Shown in pieces: positions 36,758 to 48,683 of a stretch of 64,000 nt of DNA. The notes beneath the pieces are model-generated. The model had not been told where the DNA came from. It saw only the letters and a list, made by a program, of their open reading frames with translations, and ran no database searches. Positions within the stretch are counted from its first letter, which is position 1. The number at the start of each line of letters is the position of its first letter. The position numbers and the translations under genes were made by a program. This stretch comes from Trichoplax sp. H2 (taxonomy: Eukaryota; Placozoa; Uniplacotomia; Trichoplacea), in contig NOWV01000037.1 of the NCBI GenBank assembly GCA_003344405.1, positions 124,001 to 188,000 of the forward strand. Direction: 5' to 3'.

Positions 36758-38832
36758 ATGGCAAGCATAAAAAGCAGCAGTCACGATGAGGCAATATTAC
36801 GTGCCCGCTCGGTCTTAATTACTGGAGCTGCAAGCGGTATTGGTTTCGCATTAGTGCAAGAGATGCTAGTGATGCCAAGTACGATAGAACACATCTTTGC
36901 AAGCTATCGATCTTTGGATTCTGAATCCGGCAAGGTAACAGCATCTCTATGATGCAGATAGGATTTGAACTAGCTAATCTTGCATTACTAGCTGCTCTAC
37001 GTTGTTAGTAACAAGCTTTCAGCGTGTCTTTTACCTGCAACTTTAGTTCGGATTCACCTGGATTTGGAGTTATAATCAAACTTCAAACTTGTAAATAAAT
37101 CTTCATTTAGTGCCATAGCTTAATTCTCAAGTACCATACTGCATACCATCCAATCGTGAACACTGTCGTTTGGCATCAAGGACTATTTTACTGACGCATT
37201 GTAATTATCCATCTGTTATATATTAGCGCCTCTTAGACCTATCCAAAACTCATACACGATTAACTTTAGTAGAAATGGGTAAGTAGTAATAATACATGTA
37301 TCTGGCAGAAAAGAATAACCGTATAGTATCCATGAAATACGTAGGCCATCAATGAATTATAATAATAATCTATTCTAGTACGGGTAGAAATGATGACGAC
37401 TTGTTCAATACAGATATTACATGCGAAAACTCCATAAAGAGAGCCTTCGAAACTGTTCAAGCATGTCTTAGTAATCTTGGATTACATTTACTCATCAATA
37501 ATGCTGGCATTGGAGATCATGACACGTTTCTAACCGCAACAACTAAATCCATGGAACTATTTTATAAAACCAATGCTATCGGACCTATGCTGGTTGCTCA
37601 GGTATGAATTGCTATTGATCACTGGATAATCGAAAACATCTGCGTACCTATAACTATTAGAAGATACAGCATAGAAGTATGTGGTGCTAATGGCCTATAA
37701 TGTAAAGTTTTACAGCGTCTAGTTGTAAGATTATAATAAATGAGTTTCTAGTTACTACCATACACGTCTATTCCATAATTTCATTTTGCATGTCCGTAAC
37801 ACTGAAGCGATAATAATCTACACTTTATGATCTACAGTACTTGCTGCATGCCATAGTGTGCCTAAGGTACAAATTATACATAGTGTTATAGTTCGTTACA
37901 GGATAACAATCTACGCTTTATGATCTGCAGTACTTGCTGCATGCAATAGTGTGCCTAAGGTACAAATTATACATAGTGTTCTAATTCGTTACAGGATAAT
38001 AACCTACTTTTTATATCTGCAGTACTTGCTGCATGGAATAGTTTGCCTAAGGTACAAATTATACATAGTGTTACAATTCATTACAGGATAATAATTTACG
38101 CTTTATGATCTACAGTACTTGCTGCATGGAATAGTGTGCCTAAGGTACAAAATAATTATCCATAGTCTTATAATTCATTACAGGTTAATAATACAACCCT
38201 AGAATATTACAAACTTATCAGATTGTATAGCCTAATGTCTTGTATTTAAGATGCTGCAATTACTAATCATCGCTTGTTTAATGCGCTACACAGCACGGTA
38301 ATATAAAATAAATTTGTCCTTTCATAATGTAGACATTCTTGCCGCTATTGAAAATTGGAAAGGAAACTAACTATACCAAGGGTAGATCTTTCAAGGCAGC
38401 AGTAGTTAATGTATCTTCTCAAGTTGCATCTTTATCTTCACCTAGGACTAACTACTTTTCTTACGGTTGTAGCAAGGTAAAAGCAGATTACAATTACAGT
38501 AATTCTATTTGATTCCAACAATACCATCATGACATTATAAATAGTATAGTATACGTAAAAGCTGACTTGACTAATGTGTTCAAAATAAACCGTTTAATAA
38601 ATAATTATAGGTAGCTTTAAATATGATTACAAGATGTATGAGCCTAGAACTAAAACGGGAGGAAATTGTGGTAATTCCAATACATCCAGGTAGCGTCAAG
38701 ACTAAATCTAACGAAGGCGGTCGTATGAATCCTGGTGATGCTTCCCTGCAAATTCTGAATGTAATATGTAACCTTCAATTAAATAAAACTGGAAAGTTCC
38801 TAAGTTATAATGGATCCCAGCTGCCTTGGTAA
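36758..38832 (+). CDS. Short-chain dehydrogenase/reductase, diverged array copy E (inverted)
   Basis: Five plus-strand exons (36758-36934, 37227-37278, 37414-37601, 38333-38476, 38611-38832) give 260 residues with the same intron positions and phases as copies A-D, so descent from a common gene is clear despite low identity. It has a longer N-terminus, the cofactor motif TGAASGIG, a textbook NNAG, the serine in NVSSQVA and YGCSK (Tyr183/Lys187). Exon 5 lacks the WMxTDMGG loop, having HPGSVKTKSNEGG, so its substrate pocket probably differs. The open frame reaches 36746 by a GTG, but the ATG at 36758 is the likely start. Intron 3 carries a four-copy tandem repeat. Confidence 0.87.
37812..38184. 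repeat. Four-copy tandem repeat, period 92-93 bp, in SDR copy E intron 3
   Basis: Units begin at about 37812, 37903, 37996 and 38088 with ATAA...CTAC and share TGCAGTACTTGCTGCATG-like and GCCTAAGGTACAAATTATAC segments, each ending TTCRTTACAGG. Divergence between units is only a few percent. TTACAGG at each unit end resembles a splice acceptor, but no frame follows it. Confidence 0.85.
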
Positions 38833-39998
38833 CTCTTTTACATTTTAAACGCTGGTTAGGGTATTTTTGGCAATAGAAGTTCTGCATTAGTAGACACTTT
38901 ATTTTTACGAATATTAATAAAAAATACGTAGTACTTGGTTATTTTGATCACTGCAGTTAGTACAAAATCAACGACGATCGATTTTATCTTGGAATCGACG
39001 TAAATATTCGATCAATACTATAGCGTATTCTACAGTCGTTTATTGCAATACTTCATTGCAAATATTTCGTTGAGGCTTCATGTAAAAATTAGTAATTTTC
39101 TAAGTATTTTTAGGTAGCACAACATAAACGATTAATCATAGTTTTACTTAGTTAAAATTGTGCGTTAATACCGCGGTACAGCTCTAATTATTCCAAACTG
39201 TAAACGAATACTAACAGTCTCTGCTAAATGCTACTGTTCCGTACACTGTGCTGCAGCAGACTATTATTATCTACTAACTGAAACCTTGTGAACGCAAAAC
39301 TATGTCTATGAATATCAAGCTTAGCTTAGCCGCAAGGACTGTTGTTGTTTATAATAGTAATTTTCGTAAATTGTTCAATACCGAGGGTATCCCTGTATTT
39401 ATTAATTTTTAGTCAAGACATTTACAGCCCAATCTCTTGTGACGCTATCAATAATCGTAATTCAATAAATTCTAAAGACGATGCATGGAATTTATCCAGC
39501 ATGATTTAAAATGGTTTAAAATTATATCTTACGTATGTTATTATTATATTCTATCAGAATAAGAGCTTTAACCATGACTGTTCTTAAACTATCTTTAATA
39601 AAACGCTCACTTTCCAGAGATAAAACTCAAATAAAACCATGGTCCTTCAAGACGAAAGCTGTGCATCAATAAAGAGGGTAGACTGCATATACCGAATGAT
39701 ATATAACTATATACATAAGAAACAATCCATTTTAACGTAAACAGAAGTATAACCATACTATACTGCTATCTCCTAATGAAACCATATAATCTACAGTACC
39801 AGTATATCTATGGCTAATTTATGTCAAACTATAAAATAATCAGTGATGCAATACTTCGCTCTCATTTTTCAATCATTGCATTTTGCTGACAAACCCTCTG
39901 AATCCTCCGATAATGTACATAGTATAATAATATTAATAAAGCAAAACTATCAGATTACAAACAATATTAGATATTTCATGGACTAAGGTGGCGTTCTT
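38833..39998. other. Convergent spacer between SDR copy E and SLBP
   Basis: About 1.2 kb of AT-rich DNA with a poly(A) signal for copy E near its start. Nothing else is recognised. Confidence 0.6.
38916..38921 (+). terminator. Poly(A) signal AATAAA for SDR copy E
   Basis: Canonical AATAAA 84 bases after the stop codon of copy E, directly followed by more adenines. Confidence 0.5.
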
Positions 39999-42093
39999 TT
40001 ATGCCTCAAGCAAATCGCTAAACAGATCATCCGGGTCGCCAATTTCAGCAGAAGCTTCAACTTTTTCTCCAGTACTACCATCGTGATTACTAGAGATTGA
40101 TAGACACAAGAGTTATATTAATAAATTACAGTTGCTCCCTTATGCTTTTATTTGGCTATATCAAACTTGCCTATCAGTTTCGTTAGCATCACTCATCATT
40201 ATATCGCCATTACAGTCCAGTGGCAAACTTAAAAACTCTTCATTACTTCGTTGCGTTTCCCAAACTTGCTTGATTTCTGGTGGATCAAATTCATGTAATT
40301 TCTTCCTCCAGAGTTTAATTTGCATGTCAAAGGAGCGTCTGCTAACTTTAATATTTTTATCTGGTGTCCTAGGATGATCCTTCGTCCTCTCCTGTCTATT
40401 AATTACAGAGATTGTACAGGTAAGTACAGCGCAACATTAGGATAAAGTTTTCACTTAATAATGGCACTATAATATATGATTATACTTATACAAGTTGCAG
40501 TACATGCAACAATTAAACATAAGGTAAATGATTTTAGAAATACACTAAAAGCTTTCAACGAAGTTGGTTACAGCCCCTACTTTGCAACGGTCTTGCAATA
40601 TCGATCATATCCCAAGGTATTCTTCCCGTAATCTATTTGTTTCTGCCTCCTTGACAAAATTTTGTCGTCATATTCACGCTCTCTGGGCGTACCACTAAAA
40701 CTTCTACAGTTTAATAAAGTTGTTATAATATTATTGATAACAATATGAATTACTGGAAGTATTCTTAGGAGAATTGAACCTCTTCAACCCTTTTGGAGGA
40801 GGAGAAACACTGGCTTTTGAATCATCTTCAAATGATCCGAATTCCGATAAATGTAAACGGCGTCGTGTTCTAAAATCAATATTGATCAATTTATGAACTA
40901 CCTTTGCGTAAAATTGTCGATCAAAATCAAACTAAAAGTGCTCCAATAAGTTACATACAGACTAAGAAATAGAAAAAAATGCATGAGTGCGGAATGTAAA
41001 TGTACAGTGTCTGCTAATATAATTTCAATAAATTGAAAATATGCATAATTTTTAATTTTTATAATCAAACAACGAACCCATTCAATTTGCTCTTTTTATT
41101 AGCGATTTTTCGCGCTAACAAACTTTCACGTCCTTCCGGAGTAGCCCTAAGATACATGGTGATTATACAGGTGACAAAGTTAACGTTACAGCTATAAAAA
41201 GGAATTGTGCAATAACAGTATTCCTTGCAACGATTAACTAATCTTACATAGAATTGAAAACATTAAAATTATATGGTCGATGCAGTACTAGTCATCTACC
41301 GTATGTCAAAGAGTAGTTTTAATTGCACCAATCAGTTATGCAAGAAATACAAGTTTCTTTCAACGGAGGTAACAACACAAGCTACCAAATAAAGCTAGAC
41401 ACTGAAATAGAATAGAATATGACATACTTCTTATGTAGATCCTCCTCGTCCATAAGATCTGCCCAGCTTTTGCTTACTTCAGCGGTTTTATTATTCCTGC
41501 AAGTAGTGAAGAAACTGTCATGAACAATTTTTGCGTACTGCGAAATACTTTTAACAACTGTTCCCATATACGTAAATGATCTTAACTAACAGTAAGGTAA
41601 AATTTGAATTCAAAGTGATGTCAAACAAAGAGTGCACCCTGCATAACAGGTCACTTTTCATTCCTTTATCCATACTTCAAACTTTATAAATTTCTCTTAC
41701 CACGAAAAGTCCAATGAAGATGTACTATCATCAAGTGTCGGAAAGTCCTCTTCATTGAAAAGTGGCTGTTCAAGAGGGCTGGTAGCCATAACGATATCAT
41801 CAGGATCACATTGTTCGTCTCCATTAGCGTTATTGTTAGACATCATCCTGTTTGTCGGCTGAAAGTAAAGCTGACGCTTTCGTTGGCAACTCCTTTTCGG
41901 TTTACATGGTGTACTGCTACTTAATGGACTACTCTTGACAGGAGCATAGTCGGCATGTTTTGTATGATAGTGTTTCCGAGCGAATTTCTTTCGTTGGTGA
42001 TCTTCTTTTGGTGAATCATCTTCGTCTTGATGTTTGGGTGTGGTATAATTTTCTAGATTGTTTGAATTCTGAGAGGTAGCATATTCGGTACAA
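39999..42093 (-). CDS. SLBP: Histone mRNA stem-loop binding protein, 5' exon not found
   Basis: SLBP binds the 3' stem-loop of replication-dependent histone mRNAs and directs their processing, export, translation and decay. Seven exons join in frame: 42093-41701, 41496-41428, 41146-41078, 40869-40780, 40703-40581, 40395-40171 and 40089-39999, giving about 353 residues plus an unseen first exon (the first base here completes a codon). The RNA-binding domain (about residues 221-288) has [26 protein letters not shown], whose threonine is phosphorylated in relatives, and [12 protein letters not shown], ending [17 protein letters not shown] lies upstream, and the tail [12 protein letters not shown] is acidic as in animal SLBPs. 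The last intron begins AG|GCAAGT, a GC-AG intron; no GT donor keeps the frame. Two donors are GTTCGT and GTTCAA. The long basic/Ser-rich N-terminal exon is not conserved in a way I recognise. Confidence 0.94.
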
Positions 42094-44880
42094 CTAGGAA
42101 ATGGAAATATATATGAAATTTAAATAACAGGCCAATTTAACTCCTGATGACATAAAGCATCAGAATTGATATTGTACAATCTGATAAATGAAGGCATAAT
42201 CATACACTACAAATTGGTGAATACTCAATTTAGGATCACCTATAGTGACTCCATTACCATACCGATCGATATACGAGAATAGTCAATGCCACATCAAAGT
42301 ACAAAAAGTGATGCACATAAGGTCTACTGCACAAAGTCGAATAAGAAAAGAGCTTAATCTTTCCAAATCGTAGTCAATCCAATGGCATATGTATCTACCG
42401 ACTACGTCGAGCGTTCGTATAGTATTGCAACAAAAACGCATTGTGCTAGTATCTCATCTTGAAAGAAAGCTAAAAAGCAGTTTAAGAGTATAATTTGAAA
42501 GACTGTACGTTTTCATTAATGTTCCTCCATATCGCGCTATCGATGGGAAAAAATACTTTGAAAGCGTCCCTCTCAACTAAGAGTTAGTGTCGAGAATGGT
42601 TCTATTCCTACTTCATTTTAGGGTATCTTTCAGCAAGTTTCAACATTTTCCACGAAATAGATACTATTCAAGCAGGATATTCATGCAAGTTGATATTGTC
42701 CATTTCCAAAGGGCAATTGCAACATTAATTTGAGCTGTTTTGAATACTTGTCGATTGCATTTAGATCTACAGTAGCAAGTAAATGTTTCATTCTGCACAA
42801 TTTCAATAGTCTAATCACGTCGATGGCGTAGATGAGATTGGTTACTACTAGACATACTGTATAATCGTACTCTACGCAAGCTTCTAATCGCGGCATTGAA
42901 CATGAAAGTAGTCTAAAAGGTGTATTCCATCTCTTGCAACGACATTGATCGAAACATGCAGTATTACGTTCAATACGGCGAATTAAGTAGATGATAAGTT
43001 ACGTATACAGTATGTTGTATCTGTTCATAGTAGAATCTCTTGTTGGTTACAAGTATAGTCTAGCAAAACGGTGTCAAAAGCGCGGAATCAATTTTAGCCT
43101 CTCTTGGACGATTTTTTTTTATTGCACGGCCGTCTCCATAGCAGCAGCAGACGTAGCAGCCTAAGTGAACATTGGATCGTCATCGCTTACCTACCGCTAG
43201 GACTACTACAAGAAAAGAGAGAACGTCCAACCAGTTTACTAATCCTCTCTCTTGCTATTAGTAGTTTTTGCAGTAGAAATTAGAATCAACTTAGTCAATG
43301 TCAGCATCATGGTGAATCAATGACTACTGACCACTAGTCTTAGCGCTGGAGTTGTGGCAATATTGTACACAGTTATGTAATCGATTGGACTCTACTACCT
43401 GTACTGTATCGTTACCGTTGCATATTAATATTGATATTACGCCAGTCTACAGTACCGTCTATGGATGGCGCAAAGCGCCATTTTGACAATGCTGTTTTTG
43501 TTTCAGTATTGTGTACATTAGTGGGGCACTGTCAATAAAATGTTCCAGTTATATCCTACAAAATAAGTTATTGTTTGCGTACAGCATGTTGCAAGAAGTG
43601 AATTGAAATGGACAAGACTATAATTTGGCGGTTAAGTATCAAGAATGAAAAATGATGGGGGGGAGATTTGCAACTATTGGCATGGATTTAGTCGGATACT
43701 ATCAAAATGGATCATCATGTCATCGTGCTGTAGGCTATGACGATGCAAGATGATTTAGACGTAGCTGATCGGATACAGCTCTACCGCTAAATGGTTGATG
43801 ATGCCTTTTATCCATTTCAATATTATGTATACGCAACTGTGCCGCTGTGGTACTAGGGCTAATCATGACAAAGTGCATTGAGGTAAAAGCAAGCACCGAT
43901 ATCGTTTGGTTTTTTCTGCTTTTTTTCTTTATAGCTAGTCAATCACAAACACTCACTTTATGGAGTGATTGGCTACCAAACTGACCGACCGTATCAGCTC
44001 CATGGATTAGCATTTCCTACTACTAGACGAGGTCTAATCCAAGTTTAATCTACCACAGCTAGGCATCCAATTCGTAACAAGTCGGTTACAGCCTTATACG
44101 GTAGTATGCTATCAAAAGTAGATTGGGAAACCTTGGCTCGCTTGAGCACCAACTCGATGGATAGACCCTTGTATAGTCGTGCATTGAGCTAGTCAAGAAA
44201 GGATCAAGGAATAAGCTCATTTCTTACGCTAAGAGCAACTTTCCAAATAAAGTATGAATTGAACAATTCTGCCTGCATGAACATCAGACAGTAGGCACCC
44301 ATGGGAAATCATCTCCCCATTTTTTTCTCTTCTTTGATGAGGGAAAAAGAGTCTGATTACACCATTACAACAAATCGAAGATGAAGTCATTGCACTGCCT
44401 ACCTGATGCCGACCCCTAGTTGATCGTTGACCTTGTTAATCCCTATGGTGGACATAACCAATCTTGTAGTGCAAGTCAATTTTTCGTGCTTCAACCTGCA
44501 ACGACAACGACGAATCACTTCAAGGAGAATCCACTTCAATCGCTCGCTTCAAATGCAACCAAGAGTGAATGCAACGCTATTCAATATAGCTTAGGTGAAA
44601 CGTTGAAATGCTTGATGCTGGTGAACTGCAAAGGATTTGTATCCACCACGTTGAAGCAGTGGAGCGTTTGAAGGTTGAATAAAGCAACGCTAAACGTTAA
44701 GCTTAATATAAACGAGGCGTAAGTGGGTACCCGTAACAAGATTTGTTGGCGCCAAATTTTAAAGTGCGCCTTTTGTGGCATTGCATGATCAGGCTCCTTT
44801 ACTCATGCTCAAATGGGTTGGCAGATTCTGTCAGTCCAGTGCCGTGATTGTCCACTGTAAACAGTATCCGAGATTTCGAG
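42094..44880. other. 2.8 kb non-coding region upstream of SLBP
   Basis: Should contain the SLBP promoter and first exon, but no ATG-bearing exon with a matching phase-2 donor could be chosen with confidence. An ATG-started minus frame at 42896-42681 and a plus frame at 44420-44671 have no family resemblance. Nothing else is recognised. Confidence 0.5.
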
Positions 44881-45800
44881 CGCGATACTGTACAGTGTAC
44901 AGTGTACAGTACGGTCAGTTCAAAATTGTACACAGAACTGTAGGGTTTCAGACGGACGTAGTGTACAGTACAGTACAGTACTGCACAATGTACTGTAGTG
45001 ATTTCGTGCGCGATACAGTACTGTACAGTACTGTACAGTTGTACAGTACAGTACTATACTGTACAGCATACTGTAGTGCAGTACCGTACAGTGTACACTG
45101 TACAGTACTGTACAGTACAGTACAGTACTGTACTGTACGTTCAGTTCAAAATTGTACACAGTACTGTAGGGTTTCAGACTGACGTACAGTACTGTACTGT
45201 ACAGTACAGTACAGCACTGCACCATGTACAGTACTGTAGTGATTTCGTGCGCGATACTGTACTGTACAGTACAGTATAGTGCAGTACAGTGTACTGTACA
45301 CTGTACAGTACAGTACTGTACGGTCAGTTCAAAATTGTACACAGTACAGTACTGTAGGGCTTCAGACTGACGTACTGTACTGTACTGTACTGTACTGTAC
45401 ATTGTGCAATACTGTACAGTACACTGTTCAGTGTACAGTATTGCACAATGTACTGTAGTGTAGTGTACCGTACAGACACACTAGCTGAAAAAGCCAACAA
45501 ACGACCGCAGAAAATAGTTCAAACACCCGCGGTGGGTAAAATGGCAAATTCAAGCATTTTGTTTGTCATACTAAAGCCTATTAACTCGTTTACAATGAAG
45601 TTCATTCCTATGATACAGTACAGTATGTACTGTACGCAGCCTAGACACAGTACTGTACTGTACTGTACTGTATACTGTACAGTACAATCCACTACAGTAC
45701 AGAACTGTGCTGTGTACAGTACAGTACTGTACTGTAGCGTATGGACGTTGGCTTTGATACCGACCGTCAATCAAGTACTGTACGGTGCAATACGTTAGTG
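44880..45800. repeat. Self-complementary TACAGTAC/TACTGTAC satellite
   Basis: Most of this 0.9 kb is built from GTACAGTAC and its complement GTACTGTAC in irregular order, so both strands read alike and can fold on themselves. Three higher-order units carry a non-repetitive core TCAGTTCAAAATTGTACACA at about 44915, 45141 and 45324, each followed by TGTAGGGYTTCAGAC. A second core, GATTTCGTGCGCGATAC, sits between them at about 45000 and 45241. A non-satellite island lies at about 45480-45610. The long open frames on both strands here arise only because the repeat lacks stop codons in some frames. Confidence 0.9.
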
Positions 45801-45841
45801 TACTGTACTTAGCCAACTACTGGAATCCAAAAAAGTCCAAA

Positions 45842-46774
45842 ATGGCGGAAAAAAGTCTTGGAAGCGATGGCGGTTTCCCCCGTCAAACAACCAGCAATGT
45901 CAATGTCAATGCAGCAGTAGAGACATTAGATAGTAAGTTGAAATTTCATAGTCATATCAAGTGCCACTTTTTCTACTGGACCAGATTATCTCTCTATCTA
46001 TAGCCGTTTTCAATCTCCAGTCTAGTGATGGCATAACAAAATTACAATTTGCCTGGTACATAGCCAGCTTGAGTCAATTTTGAATCATAATCTTACTATC
46101 AGGCAAGACGGTGAGTCAAAAGACGTAGAGTTCGCTTTGATGGACGGTCAGAGTATTTTCCACATTTTCTATTAGCGACCATTTGGATTAGCGGACGAGC
46201 AATGATCGTTCTTGCTGATCAGCATCAACAAAACTAAAATACACCAATGGCGTTACTTATCGTCAATCAGAGCACGAGAAATACTCGTGCCTGTTGGTAA
46301 TCAATTTACTTTTGCTGATGAAAGGGGATTACAATAGTTACAATGCAGTAAGTGACCGTCCATATCACGATCAAGTAGAGGAGATACGACACTTGATCAA
46401 CTTCAGGAAGTTGATTAATTTGTAATGATGTCTTATTGGAAACTCTTTAAATTATTCTAATGGATTGTTGACGCTATTAAAGTTGGGCATTTTCTTCATA
46501 AGGCTTTTGATCACTGTGGTATTTTTGCCATTGTTAGCTCTTAATCAGCTGGATGTTTTCACGCCTTAATGCTGCAGCCGTCATGTTACTGATTCATTCG
46601 TGATAATGTTCATCTTTTATTATTCTAGTTGTTCAAGAAATATCCGATCTACTTAATACTGGATTAGACCGTAAGACATTATCGATATGTGTGCAATTGT
46701 GCGAAGCTGGCATCAATCCTGAAGCGTTAGCTTTTGTTATCCAAGAGTTGAGACGCGAAACGCAGAAATTTAAG
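45842..46774 (+). CDS. MZT1: Mitotic-spindle organizing protein 1 (MOZART1)
   Basis: A small adaptor that binds gamma-tubulin complex proteins and helps recruit and activate them at centrosomes. Two exons are sure: 45842-45932 and 46629-46774 (phase 1 junction), giving 79 residues, about the family's full size (human 82). After a variable N-terminus come AAVETLD, then [37 protein letters not shown] and QKFK, the complete three-helix family core. The end is unsettled. Splicing at AAG|GTGATC could join the acceptor at 46973-46975, where TAG would end the protein at once; reading through instead adds 36 unrelated residues to 46885. The start context AAAATGGCGGA resembles a YY1 site over the ATG, common in housekeeping genes. 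The TACAGTAC satellite lies just upstream. Confidence 0.93.
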
Positions 46775-48683
46775 GTGATCATGATATGTGCCGATGTAAT
46801 TGTCAGTTGCGAGTTGATCTTGCCTAATCGTTGTATGATTCAAAATTTGCTTGCGCATAAATTATTTAATCATGTCTCATGTTAGCAATGAATAATATAA
46901 AAAAATAATTGTAACAGAAAGATAGTTGTATTCTTATCGGCTTATCCTTCATCATCTTAGCAATCAACTTTGCAGTAGTAAACGAACATCGCTTCTGATG
47001 GTGACACATATCGACCGATGCCAGCGTTAGAAATAGCTCAAACTGTAAATAAAAGACAACCAATCTCCTCTTCTTTCAAATTTCGCTATGGCTATAGTAA
47101 TCAAGCAATTTCCTAGGGATAAGATCATTGGCGACGAAGATAGCATTTCTACTAATTCCAGCAGTAGTCAATGTCAACTGTTGGTGGCTTTATGTTCATC
47201 TTCTATAGATGATTGATTTGCAGCTGGCATCGACTTCAAATTCATAATGGAACTATTTGAATGTCATCATTAATTCATATTCTATTGACTCTCAATTATA
47301 CGATGAAAGTGTCCGTATGGGACTGCGTTGATAGCCGCGATCGAATAAGCCTCATGACGAGTATGCTTGCTAAGATATGCACCATGATGTTTCACACTAC
47401 AATCAATAATATCATTGGAATGATCATTTTGATACTTTCTGTCTCTATAGACATCTTCTATGAATCGGTCTCTACTTTAATTTTTGCTTGCTAACAGTTA
47501 TAACCTTTTCTAATTATACTGAGGTAATCTATTCCAATTCTAGGCAATTCATAATATTGCTGTAAAGTATGCAACAATGAAATGTTTTATAGTTTATCAA
47601 TTTGAAGTTGGTAATTGCACACCACCCACAGTTTGGTTTGTGAAAATCAATGTTAATTATTCACGAATTATTGAAAAATTCCCTGCCACCATGACGATGT
47701 TTGTATTTATTTATTCGACCTTGTTGGATTAATTAAAAGTTTTAGATGGATAGTTTGGCTTAAAACCTTTGTTAAATTTTGATCTGGTCAAAGTGTAAAC
47801 GATGAACTATAGTCTATTTCTGCTGCTTATAAACCTCATGATAATTGTCCTTGTCTGATAATATGGCTTATGCAATGGCTGTTATTTAACATAGGAAAAA
47901 ACAAATCCGTTAATTACTATTAATGAGACCAATGCATCATTTTTAAATTTATTCGTCTCTTAGATTAGACAAGCAAAGAAATAATACTGATGCTTACATG
48001 CTCAGTCTTGGTATTACAGTATAACATTGCATACTCGAACGCTAAGTTATAGCATCAAATTTAACGTCGCCCGAAGCGAAGCGTATTAACAAAGTTTCCA
48101 GAAAGACAGATTGATAGACTACAATCAAATCTTAAATTAGCCACAGATTATTAGAATAGATTACGGTATTTCATTCCTCTGTCGCAATTATCAAATAATG
48201 ACTGCAGGACGAGTAACTTTAAATCGACCAACATAGAGAACTCGCTATATCTCACACTTGATGAACAATACACAGTATAAGAAGAAAAATGTAGGAAGAA
48301 TAAATTCAATTCCTGTAGAAACATGGGCTGTACTAGCCACAAGTGACTGAGTAACCACCTTAAGTGTTAATATATAAGGATTAAAATGGTAAAAATATAA
48401 GAAATGAATGCAATACAACAGCAAGGATAACTTAGTACAGGCTACGCTTTCGCAGACGTATTGGATAATTGAATACTGTTTGTAAAATAATATTTTATGG
48501 CAACCAGGAAGACTAGCCGTGATACAGTGGACCGGACAGTAGTCAAAATGTTTATCGATGCTTGGTTCTACACTAGCCCATCAATCCTGTAGTTGAACGT
48601 TTAAAGATACCCTAGGCCGCATCTTATAGCCTTCCTATATGAATCCTATGATGTAAAGTACCCGTTCGCAATATCAATAATTC
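46775..48683. other. Convergent spacer between MZT1 and NK6
   Basis: About 1.9 kb. It contains a possible MZT1 terminal exon and poly(A) signal near 47.0 kb and a short ATG-started frame at 47087-47215 (MAIVIKQFPRDKIIG...). Nothing else is recognised. Confidence 0.5.
47048..47053 (+). terminator. Possible MZT1 poly(A) signal AATAAA
   Basis: AATAAA 70 bases after the candidate terminal acceptor TTTGCAG|TAG at 46973-46978. It supports, weakly, a terminal MZT1 exon there. Confidence 0.35.

Noticed and set aside
40132-40377. Plus-strand 81-codon frame over SLBP
   Set aside because: Antisense shadow of the SLBP exon that encodes the second half of the RNA-binding domain.
42681-42896. ATG-started minus frame upstream of SLBP as its first exon
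   Set aside because: No good donor of the needed phase was found, and the sequence does not resemble an SLBP N-terminus.
44420-44671. Plus-strand frame of 83 codons
   Set aside because: Starts at a TTG rather than ATG and shows no splice context or recognisable family.
44775-45816. Long overlapping open frames on both strands (up to 160 codons)
   Set aside because: They consist of translated TACAGTAC repeats and exist because the repeat rarely forms stops in some frames.
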